Positions 8,566-19,708 are shown, counted from the first letter of the stretch. The stretch is 43,674 bases of DNA from Chara braunii (GCA_003427395.1 BFEA01000175.1:2179233-2222906), one strand, 5' to 3'. Notes: a model not told the origin generated them from the letters alone. Program-made: numbers and translations.

Positions 8566-8935
8566 GGTTCAGCCTCCCGACGAGTCCGAACAGTGTCACA
8601 GCTCCCCGTTTCTTGTTGTCTTCTTTTTTTCTGCCTGCTTTTCACAGGACTGTGCCAGCCTGAGGCTGTTTCGTTGGAGCTTCAACCATTCAACCGCTCA
8701 TCAATCAGGAGGCTGAACCCTCTACAATCTGAAGAGTCCCCTAGCGGATGACACTGTGAGTGATCCACCTTAACCCCATCTGCAGGTTGGCAACAAACAT
8801 TGTTGGGTCCCAACATTGTTCCCACAGATGGTTTCACCCTCCTGATGAGTCGGTGAAGTTCGACGAAACACTCCGTCACACCCCTTCCCCGTTCCTTGCC
8901 CTTTCCCCCTTTCCTACCTACGGTTGACTGGGCAC
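8566..8935. repeat. Three further diverged copies of the foldback arm repeat
   Basis: Copies at 8568-8640 (plus, with the CTGATGA-to-GAAA interval deleted), 8610-8722 (minus, with a duplicated TGAT and a longer second helix) and 8826-8935 (plus). The last keeps CTGATGA (8842-8848), GTCGG/TCGAC and GAAAC, a T-to-C change that preserves the helix relative to the 8407 copy. 8568 and 8722 are the outer ends of a second inverted pair. Between copies, 8800-8824 holds an inverted AACATTGTTGGG pair. Confidence 0.7.
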
Positions 8936-8944
8936 TTTTTTATG

Positions 8945-8945
<1 letters not shown>

Positions 8946-8988
<43 letters not shown>

Positions 8989-9145
8989 CAGAGTTACATA
9001 GGTATATAACATATATAAAAAATACTACCCTAAAGGGCACATATGTCCTATCTATGTGCATTTGTATATACATACACACATACGTTTATGTATATATACG
9101 TATACATATATATATGTGTATATATATTTATATATGTTTGACGAT
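8946..9145. repeat. (CA)n and TATA-rich low-complexity tract
   Basis: A (CA)n run at 8948-8984 is followed by alternating TATATA/TACATA sequence to about 9145. Confidence 0.9.
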
Positions 9146-9314
9146 ATATATACAAAGATATTGTATAGCTTTACTTTAATTTTGTCGTAACGTCGACGTG
9201 ACAATGTAGCGGTCACGACTTGTCGGATCAGCCCTCATCCAGGCGCCAAGTCCCACTTCCCGGAATCCTCACTCCTGGCCATCGAATGTCGTAAAGAAAG
9301 GAACACGGGAATGC

Positions 9315-9550
9315 GGTACCTCACCTAAGAGTGACTACATGCGCTGAATGCGGACCCTACCGTGGACCTCACCTAAGAGTGACCACATGCGCCGAATGCG
9401 GTATGTCGTTCGCAGACCCAGCAACAAATCTTTTTTTTTTTTTGGGGGGTGATGCACCGAATGCGGACCCTACCGTGGACCTCACCTCAGAGTGACTACA
9501 TGCGCCGAATGCGGTATATGTCGTTCGCAGACCCGGCAACAATTTTTATT
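9315..9550. repeat. Duplicated block with internal subrepeats
   Basis: ACCTCACCTAAGAGTGAC followed by ACATGCGCCGAATGCGG occurs three times (about 9318, 9366, 9478). The larger segment from GCGGACCCTACCGTGGACC to CGCAGACCCAGCAACAA occurs twice (about 9349-9428 and 9463-9542), separated by a T/G run. Confidence 0.85.
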
Positions 9551-10005
9551 TCTATTTTATTTTATTTTATATTTTTTGCCGGGGGGGGGTTGGGTTGGGG
9601 GGGAAGCAACAAATCTTCACCATAGAAGCTGAATATTCTTTTTCCCAGCTCTTCCAATCTTGGCGTTCAAATTTATTTTCATATCAAAAAAATATAATAC
9701 GACCACGGCTTTCGACTTCGGAATTCTGCCCCGCGCTTTTGGCCTCCCCTCAGCAGTTTTCTCCTCGGCTACACTTCCGTTTCCTCGCTCCGTCCTCCGC
9801 TACCTCCGCAGAGGGCGGGCACACGTCCTTCCGCGCCCCTACCTCGTTCTCCTCGATTTGTGCACCCACAGAGTTGGCGCGCTCAACACCTACTCACGCG
9901 TCGTTTCTACTTTCAAAGGGAAAAAAAAAAACAGAGACAACAGAGAAAGTAAGTAAGAAAGAGTAGACGCAGGAACATTGAGCGAAGTCATGGAGATTTA
10001 TCGAT
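9551..10005. other. Intergenic stretch
   Basis: Begins with T-rich and G-rich runs, then moderately GC-rich DNA. Open frames of about 100 codons exist on the plus strand, but they overlap one another in different frames and show no recognisable domain. Confidence 0.4.
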
Positions 10006-10035
10006 TCACGGATGGATGGATGGATGGATGGATGG

Positions 10036-10068
<33 letters not shown>

Positions 10069-10086
10069 CGGATGGATGGATGGATG
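10006..10086. repeat. (GGAT)n microsatellite
   Basis: About twenty tetranucleotide units, with two GGAC variants. Confidence 0.97.
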
Positions 10087-10221
10087 TTAACATAGCGAAA
10101 GGAATTGCTGAATTAGAGTGATAACAGTTTGTCATAGTGAATGAATGAGCGAAATGAATGGACACAAATTTTCAATCAACTTCCAGAAATGAATCTATCA
10201 TGAATCGTTAAAAGTCTCCGA

Positions 10222-10276
10222 GCGACGACGTCGACGACGACGACGACGACGACGACGAAGAAGAAGAAGAAGAAGA
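10222..10276. repeat. (GAC)n(GAA)n microsatellite
   Basis: Compound trinucleotide repeat. A complementary TTC/CGT compound repeat lies at 10530-10562. Confidence 0.95.
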
Positions 10277-10529
10277 ATAGAATAGAATGGAATAGAAAGT
10301 AGCGAGGCCAATCGCTACCGTGCTTCAAGCAAGCAAAAATTGGCAAAAGTTATAAAACCTCCCCGCGACGAAACCTTTCTATTGATTTCCTTCCTTCGTT
10401 GAAATCTGATCAGAGATAAGAAAACTCACCAACCCGCACATTCCCCGACGCGTTTCGAACTTTCGACTAGCTGCGCTGCAGGACTTATCAAGGGGCACAC
10501 CGCTCTCCCCCATCCACCTCCTCACAACT

Positions 10530-10873
10530 CTTCTTCTTCTTCTTCTTCGTGGTCGTCGTCGTCTGCTTCGTCTGCTTCTGTGCGCGTTTGCAGCTATGTC
10601 CGCGTCGTGATGAATGTTCTGTTTAATGTACGTGGACGAGTGGCGACTGGCCTCGCTACCTTTAAATTCAATTCAATTCAATTCAATTCTTCTTCTTCTT
10701 CTTCTTCTTCTTCTTCTTCTTCTTGTGTGCACGTTTCTACTGTGAGCTGTACATGCGGAAGAGTAGTGGTTATCTGTGGTTGCATGTGTGAGAAGCAGTC
10801 TATGGCCACTGTTTTCTTCTTCTTCTTCTTCTTCTTCTTCTTCTTCTTCTTCTTCTTTCTTCTTCTTCTTCTT
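10530..10873. repeat. Cluster of TTC microsatellites
   Basis: TTC runs at about 10530-10547, 10689-10722 and 10814-10873. An ATTCA pentanucleotide repeat at 10665-10690 leads into the second. Together with the GAA runs at 10250 they could form H-DNA, and in transcripts a hairpin. Confidence 0.93.
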
Positions 10874-10975
10874 GTGAGGATAAAAGAAGAAAATGAGGAA
10901 GAGGAAGGGAATAGGAGGTAGGAAACGATTGGCTAACACAAGAGTGGCTCCGATCTAAAAGCTTGCAAGGCAAAG

Positions 10976-11030
10976 CTGGTGGCTGGTGGCTGGTGGCTGG
11001 TGGCTGGTGGCTGGTGGCTGGTGGCTGGCG
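10976..11030. repeat. (GCTGGTG)n heptanucleotide repeat
   Basis: About seven near-perfect seven-base units. Confidence 0.95.
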
Positions 11031-11253
11031 ACTACCATAGCCACATCCTCTCCTCAACGCCACAAGAAGCGAGACGTATAGATATCACATTCTCATCTAG
11101 ACCACGCGTGTGGTGGGTGTCGTTGCACTCCGCGTATGTCAATCTATTATTGGGGAATCCGTGAATCAACGGTGGCCGGGAATGTGAAACCCAAACCGGA
11201 TCGATCCCCAGATTAAGGCTGGCTGTGATCATTCGCGGGATTACAGTAATTAC

Positions 11254-11421
11254 CTTGAGTGACTGGTGGGCCTTGTTGATGGTTCGAGTCGACAAGCAAG
11301 CGTATTGCTGCGGCTGGGGCTGCAGCTGCTGAGATGACGAGCATGGCTGCGCAACGGCTGCCAAACTGGAGCCGCATGCCAGGGACGCGGACCTGGAGAC
11401 TGCACCAGCCGCCATAGCCAT
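11254..11421 (-). CDS. Probable first coding exon of an unidentified gene (organelle-targeting-type N-terminus)
   Basis: On the minus strand an ATG in a strong plant context (CACCATGGC) at 11421 opens 56 codons, MAMAAGAVSRSASLACGSSL onward. The N-terminus is rich in Ala, Ser and Gln, has Arg and no acidic residue, as in plastid or mitochondrial presequences. The exon ends at TCAAG|GTAATT (11254/11253), a good plant 5' splice site, with an exact number of codons (phase 0). Upstream is a long pyrimidine-rich tract typical of plant promoters and 5' UTRs. I could not identify an acceptor or second exon in the ~11 kb downstream, so the mature protein is unknown. The gene could continue past the window start, or be decayed. 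The reading is inference from composition and context. Confidence 0.5.
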
Positions 11422-11448
11422 GGTGAAGCGAAGAAGGAAACGAAGAAG

Positions 11449-11780
11449 ACGGGAGGAGGGGAGGAGGGAGGGGAGGGAGGGCAGGGAGGGCAGGGGAAGG
11501 GAGGGCCCAAACAAACTCAACGGCGAGTTTGCTGCAGAGCTGGCGCGCAGACTCACCCTCTCTCCTTACCGACCACTCTCTCTATCTCCGTCTCGCTCTC
11601 TCTCTCCCTCTCTCTCTGTGTGTGTGTGTGTGTGTGTGTGTAGCGCTTTCCCGCCGTTTCTCGGCCGGAAACGGTTGATGGCACCAGGCAGCCAACCAGG
11701 CAATCGCGCCGGAGGGGTTGGGACGGGGGGCAGAGGTCAGACGCGAAGCGCGGCAAGGGAAGCGAGGACAGGACACAGGA

Positions 11781-11841
<61 letters not shown>
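11449..11841 (-). promoter_or_regulatory. Pyrimidine-rich 5' UTR/promoter region of the 11.4-kb exon
   Basis: Minus-strand CT-rich sequence with CCCTCCC repeats (11449-11506; GGGAGGG on the plus strand, a potential quadruplex), then (CT)n/(GT)n at 11577-11641 and a 60-bp (GA)n at 11782-11841. Y-patch-like and GAGA tracts of this kind often sit in plant core promoters. No TATA box was identified with confidence. Confidence 0.35.
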
Positions 11842-11844
<3 letters not shown>

Positions 11845-12096
11845 CCCACAGGCGAGCGCGGCAACCCCTCGTCCTTCCAAGTCCTACATTTTTTGTATGG
11901 CTCCGGTGCTGTGGCGCTGATTACGATTACAATCGATCGGCATCGGCGACGATCTACGCCTCTCCGCTACGGGCTGGGGGGCGCGCGCGCAATCTCTTCC
12001 CCGCACAGTCTCCGGCCCCACCCCTCCCGCCTTCACCTGGTACGAAATTCTATCCACCCACAAACAATCGAACGGCACCACAGACACACATATGAA

Positions 12097-12125
12097 CGAG
12101 CTCGCGCGCGCGCGCGCGCGCTCGG
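12097..12125. repeat. (CG)n tract
   Basis: About ten CG units between GAGCT and CGGTC, a potential Z-DNA-forming sequence and an unusual one in a methylated genome. Confidence 0.9.
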
Positions 12126-12316
12126 TCGCTCAAACGGTAGCGCGATCCCTCGGTCTTTCAACACGGCAAACACTACGACCATTTCAGTCCATGAGTTCAG
12201 TTACAATAACAAACAATTAAAAACGAAACAAAACAACATAGAAAACCGAAAGTGGCGCCTTATGGTTTCTTCTTTTTCCACAATGCAAACATTTATTTCA
12301 ACGGGTAAAACTGAGG

Positions 12317-12421
12317 CCGGGGGCAAGGTCCCACTTGCACGGATTACGAGATTCTGACCGTTGATCTGTGCTATCTACGGTCAGCATCTCTTAATTCGTG
12401 TAAGTGGGACCTAGCCCCCGG
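12317..12421. mobile_element. Foldback MITE, family A, copy 4
   Basis: 105 bp from CCGGGGGC to GCCCCCGG, nearly identical to the copy at 3965-4069 and in the same orientation, so both moved recently. No clean target duplication: flanks are CTGAGG on the left and AGTTAT on the right. Confidence 0.92.
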
Positions 12422-13232
12422 AGTTATACTGGCAGCGTCAGCCAGTTTAGCTTATGAGTGGCCAAGTACCACTGTAAATTCACAACAGCTCAAAATCCCA
12501 GGAACGGAGCTCCTCATCTTTTTCATATATATTCTGCCATGTCATGGAACATATCTCTGTCATCTTTTTTTTTTCCCCCTTCATCTTTCACTGCCTACCT
12601 ACCAGTACTCCTAAGGCTATACAGGGGACTCCTGGAGCCAACCCCACTTACACCGTTGAGTAGAACAAGCTCCAGCATAGCTATCCACCTGTTAGCGAGA
12701 ACTTCGCGGGCAGAAAAAAAAAAAAGAAAAAAAAAAACTTTGCAGGCTAAGGGCCTCCCCACACAACTTTCGAAATGTGAAAAAGACAAAAGTGTGGTGG
12801 GTGCATCAGGTCATGTTCTAGGGGGAAGTTCATTCTCATTTTGCACATTTGGAAAGTGGTGTGGCGCTGCCACAACTCCTCAGTGCGACACAAAGCAAAC
12901 CCAAACCTCCTCAGTGCGACACTAAGCAAACCCAAACCCCCACACACTGCCTGGCTCCATTGCACGGTCTTGTAAAAGTATGTGGACGTAATCTGGTCCT
13001 GACACATTCCACATGTTCACATACACATATATAGAATTACACAGGTCTGTTCCAAATAAAATAGGAAAATGATGATCCGTAGATGATGCCAGATCGCACA
13101 GAAGTGAGTCAGAAAGGTGGGCCGCAGGCTGCACACCACGGGTGAATCGAGGAGGGGGGGGACCGCTTCACCAAAGTCAAGGCGAGAGAAAAGGACTCGA
13201 CCTCTGAGGGACCTGACCACTGTGTGGCATGC
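12422..13232. other. Intergenic stretch with a 28-bp tandem pair
   Basis: CCTCAGTGCGACAC followed by AAGCAAACCCAAAC is duplicated at about 12879-12937. The rest has no recognisable gene. The first LTR of the retrotransposon nest starts at the right edge. Confidence 0.5.
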
Positions 13233-13726
13233 TGTGACAAACCGATTTCTGTTCCGCGCGATTTTCTGCGAGGTAGCAACGAAGGGTCCTAAGCTGGGAA
13301 GGATGGGCCAATTACGGGAGATCGGGATTGGAGGGAAATTGCATCGGAGTCCTCGCTTGTTCATCTCTTTTTTTCGGATGGCTGGGCTCAGGGCAGGGCA
13401 AGTCCCGGGGATGATTGATGGACGATGCGCCGCCGTTGAGCGCGCAAATAATACTGGTTGACGTCATTCTTTTTCATTTTTGCTTCGTTCTTTTTTTCTT
13501 TTCTTTTCTTTTTGAATCTTGTCGAGCCCCGATGGCTCTCGGAATTTCGGACTTTCTTTTTGGAATTTGTGCTTTTCGCTTTTCTGCAGGAATTTAGGAA
13601 TTTTGGAATTTAGGATCTTCCTTTGCCGTGCAGCGCTTTTTGCTTACGCGCTTCTTTGTGCGGCTGCAACGGAACTCTGATTAGTCGGCGCCCTTAATCG
13701 TGTGCGTAACTGTAATTTTGGGCGGG
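13233..13726 (+). mobile_element. Ty3/gypsy LTR (family G), 5' portion, forward
   Basis: Begins TGTGACAAACC. The segment to 13726 is matched as an inverted copy by 23700-24217. For example TTCTGTTCCGCGCGATTTTC here corresponds to GAAAATCACGCGGAACAGAA there. The LTR is interrupted at 13727 and resumes at 16510. Confidence 0.8.
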
Positions 13727-14500
13727 TGTGACGCGCAACCTCACGCCCTGTGCTGTCTTTCGTTCGGAGTGCAAGAAGGCCCAGAAAAACAGCAAGATGG
13801 GGTGTGCCAAGGATATTTGGAAAAATGAGTGTGGGGACACAGACAGAACTGAAATCCCTCGTGTTGGCCTGATGAAGTAAGTCGGTTGCTTTCGCGCGTC
13901 GCGGAACGCGCGCGCGGGCACGGCGCGAAGAGAGAAAAATCCAAATTCAATCCAAAAAGTATTGTCGAACTTCCCACCGCGCTGTGGATCTTCGTTTAGA
14001 GCGGAAGGGCTTCGGTACACTCCGCGTGTCTCGTTTCCGTATCAAATCCCGACGTCGCTCGTTGGTCAGTTCAGAGTCCGACGTGGAGGGTCTCAGCCAC
14101 GTGGCTCTTTCCTTGTGCTCGTCTTCACTCCGTATCCAGTAGTGGAAACCCTTCGATTCGTAGTGATCGAAACGCTGGCACTCCGTGCACAGGGTTCGAG
14201 GCCAATGGGGCGCCACTGCTGTCCACGGAATGACGATCAACTCGTTAAATGGTTATAGTACTGAGTAAGGCGGGTAGTGCGTATCGACAATGACAAAGCC
14301 CGCATCCACGAATCCAGAACAACGATTTTCGGGAGGGAAGTAATATCGTCCGCCGATCCGTGCGACAACTTATCGTATGTCCCACTCGCAAACACGTGTC
14401 CTTTCCTCGTTGTAAGGGAAGGGGCGCGTTGGCGAGGGAGATACGGGAGGCTGGCGCCCGATCGAGGTACGACCGTCAATCCACATATCAATCAGTTAAA

Positions 14501-14832
14501 ATGAGTTTGCAAGAACCCGTAGACGTTATCAAAAATACAATCGAAAAAGAGCTAACTAGTATTTTCCTTTCCGTTGACACGGGGGAAGCATGTTACAGAA
14601 GTCGTGCAACCATGTGATAATCGGGCGAAGTTTCGAGAGATCAACCCGCGACTCAGTTTCAGCAGACCGGATCGACAAAGATGCAAGGCGCCTGACTTTT
14701 TCGAGGTTGCCCCATAGATTGCCTGCAGATGTCGTGCAGTCTAAGGCAGATGGCATGCGCAGTGCATTCAGAACGACGGATTTAAAACACTCTTGCATTC
14801 TCGAACAAAATCCCATCGAGATCAGGGTCTAA
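14501..14832 (+). other. Two short overlapping open frames of uncertain status
   Basis: An ATG at 14501 opens 38 codons (starting MSLQEPVDVIK). A second frame at 14590-14832 gives 80 codons. Composition is protein-like, but both lie antisense inside the reverse LTR-like unit and match nothing I recognise. Confidence 0.15.
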
Positions 14833-15097
14833 TCAACGCAAAAATTCACATACAAACATTTTCATGCATACATCCACTGTGGAAGGTGCGAAAATGACAA
14901 TGATGCATCAAAAACAAAACGGGGGATAGTACATACGCATCCACCGTTCACAAGACAAAAGGATTGAGCTCCCTTACATCCAGGGATTACCCAGTCAACT
15001 AATGGAAGAGTTCCGGAAGAAGTTCTTCTTCGTAGGAAACCACAGGGGTTCACTTCGGTTCTTAGGAGAGACAAACTCGTAACACATCGTCATTCAA

Positions 15098-15185
<88 letters not shown>

Positions 15186-15564
15186 AGAAATAGACGAGAA
15201 ATGTCGAGACAGGAGACACCAGAATCCGACAAAGGAATATTCGACTTTGCAGCCATGAACTCACACCAAAGAAAATGATCCGCAACAATGAAGGCGCAAG
15301 GGCCGTGAACTTTCAGTATGGCTCCGGGCCAATCATCCACTCCACTCTAATTATCAATCCTCATACCGACACCGACAAGCCCGGCCGTCGCGTGCTAACT
15401 TCCGCCGCTGCGATCGTCACCCCACTGACGCAAGCTCGACACGGCTCGCCCGGATCCCACAGTCCATCGTGGCGATCAAGCGCGCAACCGGCCAGTGTAC
15501 AGTCAGCCCGACAGGACTTTTCGACTCGCACCCAACGCATCACCTAGCCACTGCTTCTCAGAAG

Positions 15565-15792
15565 ATGGCTTGCGAGTGGAAAACGCAAGAGAGATTTGCG
15601 GGCGCGCTTGCGGAATTTATAGTTGCGAAAAAGAAGACAGACGGGGGAGAAGACAGAGGGGAAATCGATGTGTACGAGGAGAAGATTCAGCGAGGGGTGC
15701 TCAAGGGAAACCATGTTGATGCTTCGAAACTCAATGTTCAACCAATCAGATTCGTCGCGCAACAGGAAGATCCTCGTGTTCAACGCGTCTGA
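15565..15792 (+). CDS. Small unidentified ORF inside the reverse LTR-like unit
   Basis: A 75-codon frame from an ATG in good context (AAGATGGCT), with an evenly mixed, charged composition (DVYEEKIQRGVLKGNHVDAS). Unlike most frames here it is not built from a simple repeat. It lies antisense to the surrounding LTR and could be a captured exon, a TE-derived peptide or chance. I do not recognise it. Confidence 0.2.
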   Translation: MACEWKTQERFAGALAEFIVAKKKTDGGEDRGEIDVYEEKIQRGVLKGNHVDASKLNVQPIRFVAQQEDPRVQRV

Positions 15793-16509
15793 TTGGTGAA
15801 CGAGGGTAATCGGAGGATTAGCCGGGCTTCGTGAGCCAAGGTTGAAGAGCGAGAAGGAAAGAGGCGCGAAAAGCAGCGCGAGACGGGTCCAAGATTCAGA
15901 TGATCAAGAAAGGCAGCAAGCGCGCAAAAAGCAGAGAAACATTTGCAATAGGAGAAGAAGAGGAAGGAGAAGGGAGAAAGAAGAGAGCGTGGCGGAAGAA
16001 TGACGCGGGAAGTAAGGAGGGGGAAACTTGCATGCGCGACACCGACAGCAAGAGAAAAAGGCACCAAAACAGTTACAGCTTGCCTATGTCCTAAACCAAT
16101 TAAAAAAAAATTGAAATCACCATATCCGCACGCGAAAGTCGACGCGGGCAAAGAAAGTCCTATGCCTATCCGTATTCTCACAAAATTCCTAGAGTTTTAT
16201 CCACCGTGACCGAGAACATTCATGGAAAGAAAAAGACACGTCGGGTTCCGTTTATTCCGAAATTCCTAACTGTCGAGCCCGATTCCTAGTGCGCTTGCTA
16301 GGGCGCACGTAATTTCCCATGCATTTCCCGAATTACAAAAAACAGAATTCCAAGAATCAATGGAACCTCTGAAAATTGGGGGCCTAAACAAGGCACCTGA
16401 AATCAAGAAAAAGTGACGGGGGCTTTATTGGGTTGGTATGATAAAAAAAAAGGGGGGTTGAGTCAAGGGGTACGAAAGATAGCACGGGGTCGGGAAGTGG
16501 TTCGTCACA

Positions 16510-18345
16510 CGGGGGTCATTGTAACTTTATCTTTCTTCTTGAACTTCGTCTTTCCCGCTCTTGCTTTTTCTCTTGTTGTGTCTAGCTAGCCCGCGGACTG
16601 CATGTTGGGATCGATGCGTGGAGAGAGGCTACGTCCCCCACGCCACGATCTGGCTATGCAGCACGTAGGCGCTCCCTCTCCTGATCTCTTTCCTAAGTCT
16701 TTGTAATTCCGTGTTTCTCGCGCATGGATGCACGCTATAAATTTCGGCTGCATGATTAGATAGCTCTCTTAACCAGCTGTTGGAAGGTCGGGGTAGCGCG
16801 ATCAGTGAGGGTCGGCTTACGAGCGAAGTAAGAGGTGAGTTGAAATGGGAGTCGGGCGACCCGACGAGATGGTGCCAAGCGCGCGGGGTTGACGCGGGCC
16901 ACAACGGACTGTGGGCAGGGGCGAACCTGACGGGTGCGGGAGGACTAAGTGGGGTGACGACTTCGTGGGTTGGTGAGCGACGACGGACTGTCCGCATCAG
17001 AGAGAAGAGAGAGAGAGAGAGAGCTGAGGTTAATGGACGTGGGTTTGCAATTTTTTTTATCTCCTCCTTCATCTTGTATATAAGTTTGGGTTCGATAACA
17101 AACGATTCACCTTTCTTTTGTTTTCGACACCTTTGTCTTGATTTTTCTTTTGCTTTTTGGGATTTCTGTTACGGGCGATTCGCCCCTCTTTTGCTCTTGA
17201 TTTCCGTGTCTTAACACATGTTTGCTTGCAATCTGTTGGGATCATCCCGTATGTCGGAAACTTTAATTGCATGAATGGATATTGCATTGTGTGGAATGAA
17301 TGATGTGATTGCCGCTCCTCTTTCCGTTCTTTTTTTTGCTCATGCTAAACAAGGTAGTTAATGATTGATGGCAAGGCCTTGATGTATGCGGGGATGTGGG
17401 AATGATGGATGAATGATTGCATGTATTCAGTGGTCATTTTTGCATCTGCAATGAAGCAACCATCCCGTATGAACACGTGTACGCGCGATCCCATCCACGT
17501 GGTGTACACGTACTCACACGTGGTGATTCGCAATCGTCGAATATCAGGGACAAGCATGGAATTTCAGAACATCGAGCCTGAAAATTCCCCAGCCAGGTAA
17601 ACACGCACTAAGAAATTCCGCAGCTTCACAATGACAAGATGGCGTACTCGAGGGACTCAGACTCGTCGTGGGACCCAGAGTATTTCGACCCTTGGGTGAG
17701 AGAGTGTCTCAGACAGAGCGCCCGTAATTCCCCTGCCTAACCGAGAATCGATTGTGCCCCAGGGAGTTTCACTGTGCCACAACCAACGATCCGAGGTGCC
17801 TCGATTTTCCCACTTCGGACAATACTCACTACTTCATATCCCCCGGCTTCGTCGTTATCTCTACCAATTTCCCGCCCTTCCGTCTTCTTCTCCCGTATCA
17901 CCAGCTCTCAGTTGTCCCATGGAACTCCATAGCCCAGTATTGGCCCTGCACGCCTTGTGGGAATTGCCGGCGACGCGGCCACCAACGAGCCCCTGAAACT
18001 GAAGGGCCCAACCCGAATGCGCGACGACAGACGCCACGTGCCTTCCCCAGAAGGCCCGACCCATCGGAATCGCAACCACCCCGGACAGGCCTCTCCACGA
18101 ACCACCGCCACCAAGACAGGCGGATTGGGCGGCCCTGAATGCCCCGTGCACGCCCTCTGCCTTAGGACCGCAAGCGAACCCGCCCCTGGCCTTATTGCAC
18201 CCGTTCCCCTACAACTCTGCCATAGGAGATCCCAGTTCTGACCTGGAACTCCACCCCCACTTTCCCAAAAATCCTTGGCACACCCCATTTCGCACTTCCA
18301 GGCCCACATCACACTCCGATCAGGAAGTCGCGCAGGGCGTGAGGT
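16510..18345 (+). mobile_element. Ty3/gypsy LTR (family G), 3' portion, forward
   Basis: Continues the LTR begun at 13233 (about 2.3 kb without the insertion). 16578-17300 is matched inverted at 23150-23650; 17295-17555 and 17826-18345 are repeated directly at 21243-22135. The LTR should end ...GAGGTTGCGCGTCACA as in the reverse copy, but here GAGGT runs straight into the primer site, so its last ~11 bp are lost. A short frame at about 17639 (MAYSRDSDSSWDP) has a partly conserved counterpart in the reverse LTR near 22540. Confidence 0.8.
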
Positions 18346-18357
18346 TGGTATCGGAGC
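18346..18357 (+). other. Primer-binding site, initiator tRNA-Met type
   Basis: TGGTATCGGAGC differs by one base from TGGTATCAGAGC, the complement of the 3' end of plant initiator tRNA-Met. It lies directly after the LTR and 140 bp before gag. Confidence 0.8.
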
Positions 18358-18498
18358 CCGACACGTGGCCGGGTTGTAGGATTAATAGCACGATAATTGA
18401 GCGATTTGGCCAACCGAGGGCGACCTCGACCCCGGAACGCGCATAGATGCGACCCCGTCGTCACTAGAAGCAGATCGGCTAATCGACGGTCAGTCAAC

Positions 18499-19708
18499 AT
18501 GAACGCTAACCAGCAGAATCCGAATCAACAACAAAACCCCAATCAACAACAAAATCCAAATCAACCCGCACCACGAGCACGGGCCCCTATGACGCCCCCT
18601 GACCTCTATCTGTTTGATCTTGCACATCATCTTGCTGGAGCGTGACTAGCCATGCTTCGGGCTCAGCATTATGACGACAACGAAGCTCAGATAAACATCC
18701 CTGCTCGATTAGGAGGGGACGCCCATCATTGGTTTAGTACCTATGTATGGGTGGATTTCCAATTGTCGAGCGAGATTTTCTGATTCGGTTTGATTATATC
18801 CATCCGGAACAAGCGCTCTTTATGATTAAAGACTGACTTCAAAAACCTCTCGAGTCTGTTACGGAATACCGAAACCGGTTTTACCGGATGTTCGTAAAAA
18901 CCGAACGGGGCGAGCAAGTAGGAAGAGATTTGTTTATTGACGGACTTCGCAGCCGAACGATGAGGGTGAAACTGCGAAAACAGTTCCCCCCCATCAATCA
19001 CACGCTGCAACAGATCATGGCAGCCGCAAAAGAAATGGAAAGAAAATTTGTTGCGAGTTTGCTAGAAGGAGAGGATTATCCTAGAGAACGAGACTCGTCC
19101 GAATTAACAAGGGCCAAAGCTGAGCTGGCCGCTCTGCAGAACAAGTTCGAAAACATGGGGTTTGTGTCTGGCCCAATCACTTATATAGAACAGATTACAC
19201 CCAAACGGACAGCTCCACATATGATTGCAAGCGTACCCGCTCTCGTAATAACAGTGCCCCCACCCCCGATCGAGAGTCCCGCACGATCAAACGACCCGAC
19301 CGCCTTGCTCGAATTGAGGCAATGATGAGATCGATGCGACCCATCGTAGTGCGCGTCGCGCCGATCCAGCATGGAGTGGCTCTAACACCGCCTCCTGCCA
19401 GGATCCCGGGCAATCTGAATGTCTGCTACACGTGTCACCAACCCGGACACATAGCCCGGGATTGCCCTTACCGGCCCCCACAGCAACGAGTCGGAGCCGC
19501 CTCAGTAGATGCAGCACCAATCGCTAACGGACCGGGACGGGTAGGAGCTTTGATGGAAGAAGCAGAGGGAAGCGGAACCGCGTTAACAACAATGGAGGAA
19601 GCTGCAGAGCTTATTCCATTAGATCAATATGTAACGCTGACTTATCCGGGGTTGGGGATGATTGGTACGATTAGACCCGCGCCAGAACAACGAGAAGTGG
19701 CAGAATGA
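18499..19708 (+). pseudogene. Decayed gag of a Ty3/gypsy retrotransposon (family G)
   Basis: Starts at ATG 18499 with an Asn/Gln/Pro-rich head (NPNQQQ repeats), then a capsid-like region with GGDAHHWF at about 18720 and VTEYRNRF followed by FYRMFV at about 18860-18890. A basic or coiled stretch (KEMERKF, LTRAKAELAALQNKFENM) and a single CCHC zinc knuckle, CYTCHQPGHIARDC, at about 19424-19465 follow. It is broken by TGA at 18643, another stop near 18781, frame changes before 18888 and near 19320, and TGA at 19706. Gag would form the particle and bind element RNA. Order and motifs are clear; it cannot make a full protein. Confidence 0.88.

Larger units (their letters stand above)
13727..16509 (-). 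mobile_element. Solo-LTR-like insertion (family G), reverse orientation
   Basis: 2783-bp unit whose minus strand begins TGTGACGAACC and ends GCGTGAGGTTGCGCGTCACA. CGGG flanks it on both sides (13723-13726 and 16510-16513), a 4-bp target duplication. Its last ~90 bp match the inverted 3' end of the forward LTR near 18250-18345 (GGGGTGTGCCAAGGAT...CCTCACGCCCTG). It holds an 80-bp (GA)n at 15102-15182 and a T-rich/C-run stretch near its 5' end. The uninterrupted inverted LTR at about 23700 shows the site before insertion. I take it to be a solo LTR, though some internal sequence could remain. Confidence 0.75.

Noticed and set aside
9595-9966. Overlapping ~100-120-codon plus-strand frames
   Set aside because: Frames in competition, ending in an A-rich run, no homology recognised.
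14180-14205. GGTTCGAGGCC, a perfect B-box-like 11-mer
   Set aside because: No A-box or tRNA/SINE body upstream; isolated match in LTR DNA.
15780-16181. 133-codon minus-strand frame with hydrophobic runs
   Set aside because: Lies in purine/pyrimidine-skewed LTR DNA, overlaps the small plus-strand ORF and has no domain.
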